A stretch of 64,000 nucleotides of DNA from Schnuerera sp. xch1 (GCF_019931165.1 NZ_JAIOUP010000001.1:310001-374000), one strand, 5' to 3'; positions 37,836 through 47,126 are shown, numbered from the stretch's first letter. The notes: a model not told the origin generated them from the letters alone. A program made the numbers and translations.

Positions 37836-39095
37836 TTAAGTAAATAAACCTGCTATCCAAGCGGCTATTGTCCCAAATATGGAGAAATCATTTCCTCCAA
37901 AAATCAACATCCAATTTTGAATAGTCCCTGAATATATGTTTACTGAAATTCCCATTACAATTACCATAACTATAGCTGCAATAACAGTTCCTATTACTGA
38001 ACCCCTCAGCCCTCCTTGTCCTTCTCCTATTACTGCAGCAGCTCCACATTCAAAGAATGATGTTATTACTAAAGGAATTAATATCAATCCAAACATATTT
38101 GTAACATTAGCAATTATAATACAAATTGTAGATGTTATCATTGCAACAACGAATCCAATCAATGCTGCATTTGGTTTATAATTAAATAATATAGGACAGT
38201 CAAATGCAGGAATAGCATTTGGTATAAGCTTTTCTGAAATACCCTGGAATGCTGGTATTATCTGATTTATCAACATCCTAACTCCTTGTAGCAAAATAAC
38301 CAACCCTGCTCCAAATTGTAATCCCTGATTTATGGATGTAATCATTAAATTGCTCCCCTCCGGAACTAAAGAAGGTATTATCAGACCTACTATAATAAAC
38401 ATGACAAAGATTGTAATTCCACCCGTTATTGATGTTTCTCTGAAGAAGGATAGGTTCTTTGATACTTCAAAGTCTTCCGTAGATTTTTCTTTGTTACCTA
38501 CTTTTTTAGCTACAAATCCAGAAATTAGCGACAATATCCCAGTAGGATGTCCTATTGTAAAAGATTCATCATCTGTAACAGCCCACACATATTTTCTTAA
38601 TACCCAAGGCATGAATGACCAATATAAAGCTGAACAAATTGCCCCAAATATTATAAGAGGAGCTCCCGATAACCCTCCTTCTACTCCAGCTGCTACGAAT
38701 ATAAATGGAAACCACCAAATCATATGTCCAGTTAAAAAAATTATTTTAGCACGTGTAAATCTTGCAAGTAGTAGATGAAAGATCAATCCAAAAAACATAG
38801 CTAAACCGATATCTCCACCATATGAACCCGTAAATGTCACATCATTTAACCCTTCTGATGCTACTACATCTCCTGATATTGTAGCTTGAAAAGCCGCATT
38901 AATTGGACTTATTGATCCTGTTAACAAGTTAACACCTGTATTGAGAATAATCATTCCTATGGCGGTCAATAATGCACCTTTAATTATTTCAGCAACTGAT
39001 TTTCTTTGTAAAATCAATCCTATTGCTGCCACTAAAGCAAGTAATAGAGGTGGATTTCTAAGTATATTATCCGTAATGAATTGAAGAACTACCAT
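37836..39095 (-). CDS. PTS EIIC component, UlaA (ascorbate/SgaT) family
   Basis: A 419-residue membrane transporter with about eleven hydrophobic segments. UlaA-family features include ALLTAIGMIILNTGVNLLTGSI near residue 45, ITGGITIFVMF, and the AIPAFDCPILFNYKPNA segment. It should import and pass a phosphate to a sugar-acid-like substrate together with the IIB protein. The ATG at 39095 follows AAAGG; the eight-residue longer TTG reading covers that site. No IIA gene is present in the window, so phosphoryl donor and substrate are open. Confidence 0.88.
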   Translation of the reverse strand: MVVLQFITDNILRNPPLLLALVAAIGLILQRKSVAEIIKGALLTAIGMIILNTGVNLLTGSISPINAAFQATISGDVVASEGLNDVTFTGSYGGDIGLAMFFGLIFHLLLARFTRAKIIFLTGHMIWWFPFIFVAAGVEGGLSGAPLIIFGAICSALYWSFMPWVLRKYVWAVTDDESFTIGHPTGILSLISGFVAKKVGNKEKSTEDFEVSKNLSFFRETSITGGITIFVMFIIVGLIIPSLVPEGSNLMITSINQGLQFGAGLVILLQGVRMLINQIIPAFQGISEKLIPNAIPAFDCPILFNYKPNAALIGFVVAMITSTICIIIANVTNMFGLILIPLVITSFFECGAAAVIGEGQGGLRGSVIGTVIAAIVMVIVMGISVNIYSGTIQNWMLIFGGNDFSIFGTIAAWIAGLFT

Positions 39096-39127
39096 AAAAT
39101 CACAACCTTTCATTATCAACTTATTTC

Positions 39128-39400
39128 CTATCTATTTAAAAAATCTTCTACCGCTGTTTTTACTTCTTCCTTATTCATATATTTATCAATTTCATAAATT
39201 GGACAAGTAAAAGAATCCTTTAAATCCTTAGCTAATTCCTTGCTGGTAAAAACAGCATCACATTTCATTCCTTTTGCTGAGCTCAAATCTGCTGTCTCAA
39301 CCTCAACATCTAAATCTAAACTTTTAGTAACCTTCAACAACGTCATTTTTAATATCATTGACGAACCAACACCAAACCCGCATATTGCTAAAAATTTCAT
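39128..39400 (-). CDS. PTS EIIB component (UlaB-like)
   Basis: A 90-residue cytoplasmic phosphocarrier with the IIB phosphocysteine loop CGFGVGSSM (Cys7) at the end of the first strand. It matches the UlaB/SgaB-type IIB subunits that partner UlaA-type IIC. It lies 32 bases upstream of the IIC gene. A 7-codon reading frame with a GGGAGGTGAT site lies just before it. Confidence 0.9.
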   Translation of the reverse strand: MKFLAICGFGVGSSMILKMTLLKVTKSLDLDVEVETADLSSAKGMKCDAVFTSKELAKDLKDSFTCPIYEIDKYMNKEEVKTAVEDFLNR

Positions 39401-39579
39401 CCTAATTCCCCCAATCCATTTATTTAGTAATCCGCAAATCCCTTCACATCACCTCCCAACAACACCGGTAAATCATTTTGTTCCCTTATACCATATTTAT
39501 ATTAGCATAAATAGGAAATAATACCTAAATATATGGATATCAGATCAATAAACAACATAATCATCATCAATTTTTCCTA

Positions 39580-39614
39580 ATATAAAAACACCTCACAAAT
39601 ATTTGCGAGGTGTT
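39580..39614 (-). terminator. terminator of the iadA operon
   Basis: Minus-strand hairpin AACACCTCGCAAATATTTGTGAGGTGTT (39614-39587) followed by TTTATATT. It separates iadA from the PTS genes, so these are distinct transcripts. Confidence 0.88.
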
Positions 39615-39667
39615 AGCTTATGGTAACTTTTCTGTATGAATATTCTTTTATATTTATTTGATGTAGT

Positions 39668-39684
39668 GGACAAATTACCTGTTC
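39668..39684. repeat. short imperfect palindromic repeat, copy B
   Basis: GGACAAATTACCTGTTC, 15 of 17 bases identical to copy A at 29821-29837, ten bases downstream of the iadA stop codon. Confidence 0.45.
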
Positions 39685-39693
39685 ATTCGTCTA

Positions 39694-40836
39694 CTATTCG
39701 TAGGTTCCTTTTACTATTATTTGACCATCATTGAACATAATCTTTCCGTTTGATATGACTGTATTAATTTCTATGTTTTCATCTATAATTATTAAATCTG
39801 CGTCTGAACTTTCTTGAATGGTTCCCTTCTTAGGATATATTCCAAGAGATTTGGATACATTGGTTGTATAGAATTTTAACGCATTTTCAATATCAAAATT
39901 TAGATCCAATACCATGTATTTAAGTTCATTATATAAACTGCTTACAGATGAAGCCCCTATTTTTATTATGTTTCCATATTCATCATATTTAGACCAGCTT
40001 CCATATCCATCTGAACTAATAGTTATATTTTCTAAAGGTACTCCCTCTGTTTGTGCTTTAAGAATTACCTTTGCTGGTGTCATATCTGTAGAAATTCCAC
40101 ACGTTAAATCTATTATTCCACCATTTTTCGCATAGTCAAAAGCTTCGACCAATAATTCCTGTTTTCTATTAACATGCGTTGGCCTAAAGGTTCTAATAGG
40201 AATTTCTGTCTCTTCTAGCACTTCATTTATTAAACTTAATCCTTTCCTGCCATCACCCATATGAACTACTACAATTCCAGCTTTTCCTGATAACATACCA
40301 GCTACTCGTGCATCTGAAGCTAATCTAGCTAATTCATCATGAGATAAACTTGGAGATCTGTGATCTGATAGTGCAATTTTTACCCCTATGACTTCTTCAA
40401 TAAATACTATGTCTTTTTTAACAGAATCTGTTAACGTAGTGGTTGGATATCCATATGCTCCAGTATGAACGTATACTGATATACCTTCCTCTTTTAACGC
40501 TTTTGCTTTAGCCACTAAATTTTCAATACTTCTAGTAGTTGAATCAGTACCTAAAAGCCCAACTACTGTTGTTATTCCACCTTGTATAAGTTTAGATAAC
40601 GTAATTTCTGGAACACGGGTTTTAAAACTCCCTTCTCCTCCGCCTCCTGTTATATGAACATGATTATCAATCAAACCAGGTATAAGTTTTTTGCCTGTCC
40701 CATCGATTATCTTTATATTTCTGTTGAATTGTTCAATTTCTTTATCAATTAAAGTTATCCTTCCATTAGTTATCAGTACATCTTTTATTCCAATATTCTT
40801 TGGAGAATATACTTCTATATTCTTAATTAATATCAT
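39694..40836 (-). CDS. iadA: beta-aspartyl-peptidase (isoaspartyl dipeptidase)
   Basis: A 380-residue amidohydrolase that cleaves isoaspartyl dipeptides formed by protein ageing. Binuclear-metal motifs are intact: LIDNHVHITGGGGEGS, HTGAYGYP, ALSDHRSPS, VVVHMGDGRKGL (His), FRPTHVNRKQ (His) and ITISSDGYGS (Asp). The length equals the family norm. The ATG overlaps the end of the fucose-isomerase-like gene by four bases, so the two are translated together. Confidence 0.93.
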   Translation of the reverse strand: MILIKNIEVYSPKNIGIKDVLITNGRITLIDKEIEQFNRNIKIIDGTGKKLIPGLIDNHVHITGGGGEGSFKTRVPEITLSKLIQGGITTVVGLLGTDSTTRSIENLVAKAKALKEEGISVYVHTGAYGYPTTTLTDSVKKDIVFIEEVIGVKIALSDHRSPSLSHDELARLASDARVAGMLSGKAGIVVVHMGDGRKGLSLINEVLEETEIPIRTFRPTHVNRKQELLVEAFDYAKNGGIIDLTCGISTDMTPAKVILKAQTEGVPLENITISSDGYGSWSKYDEYGNIIKIGASSVSSLYNELKYMVLDLNFDIENALKFYTTNVSKSLGIYPKKGTIQESSDADLIIIDENIEINTVISNGKIMFNDGQIIVKGTYE

Positions 40837-42062
40837 AGTATCACTCCTGTACGGCTATATTTCATAAACTCATCTAAAATATCACTATAATCGCCTTTAC
40901 ATATCAGATGGTGATTTCCCATTGGATTTGTTAGAAAATAATCTACGTTCTTATCCATGTATACTCTAATCTGGGTTCTGCAAAGATTTTTATGATATAG
41001 ATTTTCCTTAATATCTATACTGCTAACAAAATAATCTTGTAGATTACTATTCAATTTAAATAGAGTAGCCTGTCCATCTTTGATTTCTCCATGAATACCT
41101 ACCCCTATGCCAGATTCAAAATGTGTATCAAGTACATAATCTTCAACCATATTCAGTGGAATGGTACAATGAGCAAGAATTAATTCATTTCTTTCTATAT
41201 CTATACTAGATGGATTTGCCATGAATACTGGTTTTTCTGCTAAAGCATTTAATATCAACATTGAAATCAACGATGGCACATCGCCTTCACAAGAAAAAAT
41301 TATCCCTTCATCATTTAATAGTGACAGTCCTATACAAGCTGTATTGTGTACTGTAGATAATAGATCGAAACATCTAATTGTTAGACCTTTTAAATCATAC
41401 TTATCGACTATATGTTCTAATGCAACATATATTTTTAATGCTTCTTTAAAACTCTCTGAATTAAAGGCTTTTTCCCTTAATACCATTATTTTTTCATCTT
41501 CATTTAAGGAATCCAAGTCCTTCTCATCTATTTTACTTATTTCTTCTAATAATTCATCAGTACCTATCTCTATGGAATTTATTCCAAACTTTTCATTTAA
41601 ATCTTTATAATTAACATTAGATGCTATAAGCCAATCAGAAGGTTTACCTATTACTCCTATATTGATTCCCCTTATTTTTTCTTTTACTTCATTTATCTTA
41701 TTTATTCTTTTTATCCTTTTTGAAACATATTCTATGCTGCCATGTAGTATCTCTCCTCTTAATCCTTGTTGCTTTAGAAATGTAAGTATCTCCAATGAAG
41801 CTGCAAATGAATTATCCTCTCCATTGGTAAGTAGAAAATATGGTTCCTTAAACTCTCTATAAATTTCTTTAAATTGTCCTTCTACTCCACCTGTAGCAAC
41901 AAATATTAAATTAAGGTTATTGTTTTGAATTTCATCAAATGAACAGTCTTCAAAATTTTCTCCTACTAAATTTTCAACATCACTTAAAAATTCCATCTTA
42001 TTGTGTTTAACTCTATTTTCGTCATGTACAGGTGAAGCAAGATAATATAATCTTATTGACAT
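40833..42062 (-). CDS. L-fucose/L-arabinose isomerase-fold protein of unknown role
   Basis: A 409-residue protein resembling the fucose isomerase-like superfamily. It has an N-terminal Rossmann-like part (LIFVATGGVEGQFKEIYREF, PYFLLTNGEDNSFAASLEIL), a middle domain (INIGVIGKPSDWLIASNVNY, TIRCFDLLSTVHNTACIGLSLLNDEGIIFSCEGDVPSLI) and a beta-rich end. Such proteins often act on sugars, but this one is coupled to isoaspartyl dipeptidase, and the metal ligands cannot be confirmed by eye. The start ATG follows AAGGAG. Confidence 0.7.
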   Translation of the reverse strand: MSIRLYYLASPVHDENRVKHNKMEFLSDVENLVGENFEDCSFDEIQNNNLNLIFVATGGVEGQFKEIYREFKEPYFLLTNGEDNSFAASLEILTFLKQQGLRGEILHGSIEYVSKRIKRINKINEVKEKIRGINIGVIGKPSDWLIASNVNYKDLNEKFGINSIEIGTDELLEEISKIDEKDLDSLNEDEKIMVLREKAFNSESFKEALKIYVALEHIVDKYDLKGLTIRCFDLLSTVHNTACIGLSLLNDEGIIFSCEGDVPSLISMLILNALAEKPVFMANPSSIDIERNELILAHCTIPLNMVEDYVLDTHFESGIGVGIHGEIKDGQATLFKLNSNLQDYFVSSIDIKENLYHKNLCRTQIRVYMDKNVDYFLTNPMGNHHLICKGDYSDILDEFMKYSRTGVIL

Positions 42063-42434
42063 AAAATTACTCCTTACTATTCTTTATTTTTATAAAAACA
42101 ACTATCTATTAACTATTCGACATATTTTTGAAAAATCCTTCATTCTTTAAACCTATCCAAATATATATTCTTTATTACATCTTTTATATCTTTGCTTCTC
42201 TTCAAGTCATAATAACGATGCTTGATTTATTATAAGAGGTATAAATGCAGGAACACCTATCAAATTATAATATATATTTAGATAAAATATTATAACACTA
42301 AAATATTTATTATTAATGAACAATAAATATAATTTAAGCATATTATGTAAGGAGTGAAATATATAAATATAGATATTGGCTCTAAGCTAAAAGAAATTAG
42401 TAAGAAAAATTTTAGAAAAAATATGAAATTTAGG
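42063..42434. other. intergenic region with decayed regulator start
   Basis: No intact gene. The minus-strand promoter of the fucose-isomerase-like gene should lie in the first 120 bases but I see no convincing boxes. On the plus strand AAGGAGTG (42350-42357) precedes an ATA-led frame reading NIDIGSKLKEISKKN, which looks like the first residues of an XRE/cupin regulator whose start codon and body are lost. Confidence 0.4.
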
Positions 42435-42462
42435 TTTACTTATATTTTTTAAATGATATAAT
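42435..42462 (+). promoter_or_regulatory. promoter of the antitoxin antisense RNA
   Basis: TTTACT (42435-42440), 16-base spacer and perfect TATAAT (42457-42462) on the plus strand, giving a start at about 42469. Confidence 0.7.
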
Positions 42463-42468
42463 ATATAA

Positions 42469-42562
42469 GGTAAGCGGAATCGCACAAGTGTGATTCCACC
42501 AAGGCAATTAATCTAAATGATCACCCTTACTGGCTCAGAGGGTGATCATTTATTTCCTTTTT
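42469..42562 (+). ncRNA. antisense RNA antitoxin (RatA/type I-like)
   Basis: A plus-strand transcript of about 90 nt predicted from the strong promoter. It contains hairpin GGAATCGCAC-AA-GTGTGATTCC (42476-42497) and a terminator hairpin AAATGATCACCC...GGGTGATCATTT (42515-42551) followed by ATTTCCTTTTTT. Its 3' part is antisense to the end of the holin-like toxin mRNA, as in TxpA/RatA-type cassettes. Confidence 0.65.
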
Positions 42563-42656
42563 TGCTATCTCCAATTAGATAGACAATAAAGGAGATTAGC
42601 GATATTATAAACATAGAAAATTTTATCATTAAAGACAAGGATTCGTATGTATTCAT
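42546..42656 (-). CDS. type I toxin, putative holin-like toxin family
   Basis: A 36-residue protein, MNTYESLSLMIKFSMFIISL followed by ISFIVYLIGDSKKGNK, one membrane helix flanked by a short N-terminus and a basic tail. It matches the Hol_Tox/TxpA-like toxins (MxTYExLxLMIxFxMFII pattern). I use ATG 42656 because GGGGGTGG precedes it; a longer frame to 42761 extends upstream of the predicted transcription start. The stop codon lies in a hairpin shared with the antisense RNA. Overproduction of such peptides depolarises the membrane; the antisense RNA should repress it. Confidence 0.8.
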   Translation of the reverse strand: MNTYESLSLMIKFSMFIISLISFIVYLIGDSKKGNK

Positions 42657-42742
42657 ATCGCACCACCCCCTTTCCTTTATTGAAACGAGGTGTAATCCCA
42701 CTCTAGCTAATTCCGATACCTTTATACTACTATCTTTTCTTG

Positions 42743-42771
42743 ATTTTACCATGTATGACACTTTATTTCAA
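42743..42771 (-). promoter_or_regulatory. promoter of the holin-like toxin
   Basis: TTGAAA (42771-42766), 17-base spacer and TAAAAT (42748-42743) on the minus strand. Predicted start at about 42736 leaves an 80-base 5' leader before the toxin ATG, which could fold to control translation. Confidence 0.6.
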
Positions 42772-42824
42772 TTACAATAATATTACAATGTTATCTATAC
42801 CCATAAATTGGTTAGTAATACCTA

Positions 42825-42863
42825 TTGAAACAAATAATCCTGTAATCATTAGATTACAGGATT
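42825..42863 (-). terminator. terminator of the pyr operon
   Basis: Minus-strand hairpin AATCCTGTAATC-TAAT-GATTACAGGATT (42863-42836) followed by ATTTGTTTC, 22 bases after the pyrE stop codon. Confidence 0.88.
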
Positions 42864-42884
42864 TAAGTACTACTTTTTAGGCTA

Positions 42885-43445
42885 TTATTGAGTTATTTTT
42901 CTGCTACCCGGCTTTGTCACTGATATATTGTCCTTACACAAAGGACATTCTTCTTTTTCATAGGTTTTTATATCAAGCTTTATCCCACTATATATGGGGA
43001 AACCCATATCTACACTACTTCTATCTACAATACAGGCTATGCCAACCACTTTTCCTCCCAATTTCTCTACTACCTGTATTGCTTCAAAAGAGGATTTGCC
43101 GGTAGTTATCACATCATCAGTTACTAAAACCTTCTGCCCTTTTTCTATAGTAAAACCTCGCCTTAATCTCATCTCTCCATCTTCTCTTTCTACAAATATG
43201 GAAGGCTTTCCAGTTTGTTTGCCTAGTTCATAGCTAACTATTATTCCTCCCATTGCAGGACCAACTACTATATCAAAATCAAGATCCTTTAGCTTTTCCA
43301 CTATTGGTTTTATTGCACTTTCAGCCTTATTTGGATGCATCAAAAGCTTAGCACATTGAATATATCGGTTACTGTGTTTCCCTGATGAAAGTAAAAAATG
43401 TCCTTCTAATAATGCTTCCGTTTCCTTCAACAAATCAATCAACAT
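42885..43445 (-). CDS. pyrE: orotate phosphoribosyltransferase
   Basis: PyrE couples orotate to PRPP giving OMP. The 186-residue protein has the start [35 protein letters not shown], and the PRPP loop [13 protein letters not shown]. The C-terminal tail carries CPLC (ECPLCKD), seen in some Firmicute and archaeal-type OPRTases. Last gene of the pyr operon; ATG directly follows the pyrD stop. Confidence 0.96.
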   Translation of the reverse strand: MLIDLLKETEALLEGHFLLSSGKHSNRYIQCAKLLMHPNKAESAIKPIVEKLKDLDFDIVVGPAMGGIIVSYELGKQTGKPSIFVEREDGEMRLRRGFTIEKGQKVLVTDDVITTGKSSFEAIQVVEKLGGKVVGIACIVDRSSVDMGFPIYSGIKLDIKTYEKEECPLCKDNISVTKPGSRKITQ

Positions 43446-44348
43446 TTAAATAATCCCCCTTATCTCCTCCAATGATTTTATTCCTTCTTCAATCATGAAC
43501 TCTTTTAAACCTTCTATTATGTCCAAAGTCACTTTAGGATTTTTAAAATTTCCACTGCCAACTTGGATAGCCCAAGCCCCCACCATAATAAATTCTACCA
43601 CATCCTTATAATCCATTATGCCTCCAATACCTAATATAGGAACATCAACAGCCTTTGAGACCTGATATACCATCCTAAGAGCGATAGGCTTTATACCTGG
43701 TCCTGATAACCCTGCAATTATATTATCAAATATTGGTTTCCTGCTCTTTATGTCAATTGCCATACCACTAAAGGTGTTTACAAGAGAAAGACCATCTGCA
43801 CCAGCCTTTACACAGCTTTCAGCCATATGGACTATATCTTCTGCATTGGGGGATAACTTTACTATTAAAGGCTTCTTACAAATCTGTCTTACTTCTGATA
43901 CTACCTTATACGCAGTTTCTGCTTTTATCCCAAATGCCATCCCACCTTTCTTTACATTAGGGCAGGATATGTTTAACTCTATAATGTCTATATTGGTCTC
44001 ATTCAATTTGTCAACTGCTTTAATATATTCATCAATGGTATTACCTCCTACGTTGGCCATAATAACAGTTCCCTGCTGTTCCATAAATGGAAGCTCATTT
44101 TCAATAAACTCATCTATGCCGGGATTTTGTAATCCAATACTGTTTAAAAGTCCTCCTGTAGTTTCATATATTCTTATGCCAGTATTTCCTTCTCTCCTAT
44201 TCAATGTCAATCCTTTTGAACTAATACCTCCTAACCTTGATAGAGAAAAATATTCAGAAAACTCCCTTCCAAATCCAAAGGTTCCCGATGCCGCAATCAC
44301 AGGATTTTTTAGGTCTGTTCCACATATATTTACTGTTAGATCAGTCAT
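43446..44348 (-). CDS. pyrD: dihydroorotate dehydrogenase, class 1B catalytic subunit
   Basis: The FMN subunit of the NAD-linked heterotetrameric enzyme PyrD-PyrK. The 300-residue protein shows [35 protein letters not shown] (class 1B, active-site Cys), [10 protein letters not shown] and [22 protein letters not shown] 44348 follows GAGGAGG; the longer reading contains this site. It overlaps pyrK by eight bases. Confidence 0.96.
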   Translation of the reverse strand: MTDLTVNICGTDLKNPVIAASGTFGFGREFSEYFSLSRLGGISSKGLTLNRREGNTGIRIYETTGGLLNSIGLQNPGIDEFIENELPFMEQQGTVIMANVGGNTIDEYIKAVDKLNETNIDIIELNISCPNVKKGGMAFGIKAETAYKVVSEVRQICKKPLIVKLSPNAEDIVHMAESCVKAGADGLSLVNTFSGMAIDIKSRKPIFDNIIAGLSGPGIKPIALRMVYQVSKAVDVPILGIGGIMDYKDVVEFIMVGAWAIQVGSGNFKNPKVTLDIIEGLKEFMIEEGIKSLEEIRGII

Positions 44349-45090
44349 TGAACAAAACCTCCTCTCCATAGAAAACTGGCCCTTCCTTACATATTCTTTT
44401 TATTCCGGATTTTGTTTCTATGGTGCAACCTAAACAAGCACCTATCCCACAGGCTATCCTACTCTCCATAGAAGCATATACTCGTACTTTCCCCTTGCAC
44501 ATTTCTACTACTCTTTTCATCATTGGCAAAGGACCACACGTAAATATTACATCATATTGTTCTGGTTTTAATATCTCTGTTATAAAACCATTGTAACCCT
44601 TTGAGTCATCCTCTGTAGATATAAAGATATTCTCTACATTTTCCTCTATTTCATCTATATAGTAGATTTCGTTTCTAAACCCACAGTAGAAATCTACATT
44701 AGCATGTAGAGATTTGGCCAAATAAATCATAGGTGCTATACCAATACCTCCAGATACTAGGGCAATGTTTCCTTTTATATTAATATTAAATCCGTTTCCC
44801 AAAGGACCCAGTATCTCTAGACTATGTCCAGATTCTAATGTGGAGATAAGGTGAGTTCCCTTGCCCCTTACTTCATATAAAAAAGTTAATCTATCTTCTT
44901 CAATATTACATATACTAATAGGTCTTGAAAGATAAGGATCCAAACTCTCCCATCCTCTAACCATATAGAATTGTCCAGACTTTCCTTCAAACCTTAACTC
45001 ATCTTTATCTGAAACAACCTTCATTTCATATATATTAGAGGCTATTTGTTTGTTGGAATAAACAATGACTTCTCTATAACCTTCTTTCAC
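44341..45090 (-). CDS. pyrK: dihydroorotate dehydrogenase electron transfer subunit
   Basis: PyrK carries FAD and a 2Fe-2S cluster and passes electrons from dihydroorotate to NAD. The 249-residue protein has an FAD motif [34 protein letters not shown], and the cluster ligands [16 protein letters not shown] with a fourth Cys in RICKEG. GTG 45090 is nine bases after GGAGG and is preferred to a TTG only three bases after it. It overlaps pyrF. Confidence 0.95.
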   Translation of the reverse strand: MKEGYREVIVYSNKQIASNIYEMKVVSDKDELRFEGKSGQFYMVRGWESLDPYLSRPISICNIEEDRLTFLYEVRGKGTHLISTLESGHSLEILGPLGNGFNINIKGNIALVSGGIGIAPMIYLAKSLHANVDFYCGFRNEIYYIDEIEENVENIFISTEDDSKGYNGFITEILKPEQYDVIFTCGPLPMMKRVVEMCKGKVRVYASMESRIACGIGACLGCTIETKSGIKRICKEGPVFYGEEVLFND

Positions 45091-45937
45091 TTTCAATATC
45101 CTCCTTCATGGCTAGCACCTGAGCTCTTGCATATCTGTCAAAGGATTCTTCACCATCTTCATATTTCCTGTAAGCTAACAGAATACCTCTTGAGGAATTC
45201 ACAACCCCTCCATTTCCTTTTCTTAAATAAAGAGCTACATCCTCGCCTTTTGCCCCTTGATGCCCATAACCAGGAATTAAGAAAAACATGTTTTTATATC
45301 TATCTCTAATAGATTTAGCTTCATCTATATGAGTGCCTCCAACTACAGCTCCTATAGGACTATACCCGCTAGTACCTATATGTTTGTAGGATAACTGGCT
45401 TAATCTATCTCCTATATGGTAATATAGAGAAGAATCTCCTACATCTAAATATTGGATATCCCTTGCTCCAGGATTCGAAGTCCTTAACAACACAAATATT
45501 CCTTTGTTTCCTTTTTCTATATAGCTTAAATATGGGGTTATACTGTCAAAACCCATGTAAGGATTTAAGGTTATAAAATCAGCCTCAAAATCACCTTTAA
45601 AGTGAGCCTTTCCATACATTTTAGCGGTAGATGATATATCGCCTCTCTTGATATCTCCTATGGACAGAGAACCTATATGCTTTATATATTCCAATGTTTT
45701 TTTATAAGCTATTAACCCCTTAATACCTTGAGCCTCATAATAAGCTATTTGTAGCTTATATATAGGAACTATGTCCACAGTGCTATCTATAATTCTCTTG
45801 TTGAATTGAAATATTGTTTCATCAACATCTTGATACTTTACCCTTATATTAGCAGGTATATAATCCATACTTATATCCAATCCAACACAAACATTGCCCT
45901 TCCTTTGAACCTCATCATATAATCTATCTATTATCAA
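45074..45937 (-). CDS. pyrF: orotidine 5'-phosphate decarboxylase (type 2)
   Basis: OMP decarboxylase, 287 residues, of the longer PyrF type found in actinobacteria, mycobacteria and many Clostridia. Motifs: CVGLDISMDYIP, YKLQIAYYEAQG, SIGDIKRGDISSTAKMY (catalytic Lys-Asp pairs) and FLIPGYGHQGA. Start is TTG 45937 behind GGAGG, overlapping the pyrC stop by 14 bases. Confidence 0.95.
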   Translation of the reverse strand: MIIDRLYDEVQRKGNVCVGLDISMDYIPANIRVKYQDVDETIFQFNKRIIDSTVDIVPIYKLQIAYYEAQGIKGLIAYKKTLEYIKHIGSLSIGDIKRGDISSTAKMYGKAHFKGDFEADFITLNPYMGFDSITPYLSYIEKGNKGIFVLLRTSNPGARDIQYLDVGDSSLYYHIGDRLSQLSYKHIGTSGYSPIGAVVGGTHIDEAKSIRDRYKNMFFLIPGYGHQGAKGEDVALYLRKGNGGVVNSSRGILLAYRKYEDGEESFDRYARAQVLAMKEDIESERRL

Positions 45938-47126
45938 CAGCTACACCTCCATTGTATTTAACCTTGCCTTTTCTAATGGTAGCTATTACCTTTCCATAAA
46001 GCTCCCTCCCATCAAAGGGAGTGTTCTTCCCCTTTGATTTGAACTCATCTGCTTTGACTGTAAAGTTATCATTTAAATCAACTAATACTATATCCCCATC
46101 ATATCCATGCTTTATTTTACCCTTATTTACTGCCATTAGCCTTCCTGGCATTGCTGACATCAGCTGGGATAATCTGTTTAGTGAAATAAAATTTGATTTT
46201 ACTAAACTTGTATAACATACAGAAAATGAGGTTTCTAAACCTGAAATTCCAGGAGCACCATTTTCTTTGTCTACTTTTGAATGAGGTGCATGATCTGTAG
46301 CTATCACATCAACCGTTCCATCTCTAATCCCTTTAACAATAGTTTCGGTATCCTCTTGTTCTCTTATTGGTGGATTTACTCTATACTCACTGTTAGATAG
46401 TGCTATATGATGTGGGGTTACCTCGCATGTAATATTTACCCCTTTATCCTTTGCTTTTCTTACAACTTCTATAGCTTCTTTGGTACTTACATGAGCTAGG
46501 TGCAATTTTCCACCTGTTAATTTTGATAAATATATATCTCTAAATGTCATAATATTTTCAGATAACCTATTATTTAATTCAATCAATTCTTCGTCCTCTT
46601 CATGAACTATTACAGTCAGATTTCTCTCTTTTGCCAAGAGCAATGCCCTATACATGGTCAGATTAGATTTAATTCCTCTACCATCATCAGATATGAATTT
46701 GACTCCATCATCTATACTTTCTAAATGCTCAATAGTCTTACCATCAAAATCCTCTGTTATAGAAACAGTCTGGTGGATATCTATCAAATCCAGTTCACGA
46801 GCCTTCTTAAGCACATATTCTACAATTTCCATACTGCTACATATAGGATTAGTATTTGCCATTAAATTTACACAAGTATACCCACCCTTTAATGCAGCTT
46901 TGCTTCCACTACTTATATCCTCCTTATAGATGTAACCTGGCTCTCTAAAATGAGCATGTAGATCTATAAAAGAAGGCATGACTACTAAATTTGTGCCATC
47001 TATAGTCTTACAATCAAGGCTAATATTACTCCCATAATCCTCTATTCTACCATCCTTTACATATATATCTCCGTTTAGATCTTTTGTTTCATCTACAATC
47101 CTACAATTTTTAATCAATATATCCAT
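45924..47126 (-). CDS. pyrC: dihydroorotase (class I)
   Basis: Cyclises carbamoyl aspartate. The 400-residue class I amidohydrolase shows the metal pair in PSFIDLHAHFREPGY, KGGYTCVNLMANTNP, VHEEDEEL, HLAHVSTKEA, EVTPHHIALS and the catalytic DVIATDHAPHSKVDKE. ATG 47126 is used: its GGGAG site lies in the last codons of pyrI and the longer reading is within pyrI. Confidence 0.96.
   Translation of the reverse strand: MDILIKNCRIVDETKDLNGDIYVKDGRIEDYGSNISLDCKTIDGTNLVVMPSFIDLHAHFREPGYIYKEDISSGSKAALKGGYTCVNLMANTNPICSSMEIVEYVLKKARELDLIDIHQTVSITEDFDGKTIEHLESIDDGVKFISDDGRGIKSNLTMYRALLLAKERNLTVIVHEEDEELIELNNRLSENIMTFRDIYLSKLTGGKLHLAHVSTKEAIEVVRKAKDKGVNITCEVTPHHIALSNSEYRVNPPIREQEDTETIVKGIRDGTVDVIATDHAPHSKVDKENGAPGISGLETSFSVCYTSLVKSNFISLNRLSQLMSAMPGRLMAVNKGKIKHGYDGDIVLVDLNDNFTVKADEFKSKGKNTPFDGRELYGKVIATIRKGKVKYNGGVAVDNR

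Noticed and set aside
42657-42761. 35-residue N-terminal extension of the holin-like toxin
   Set aside because: It reaches upstream of the predicted transcription start, and a strong GGGGGTGG site serves the internal ATG at 42656.
43750-44433. 227-residue plus-strand reading frame opposite pyrD/pyrK
   Set aside because: Fully antisense to pyrD, which has all its motifs; no ribosome binding site or recognisable family.
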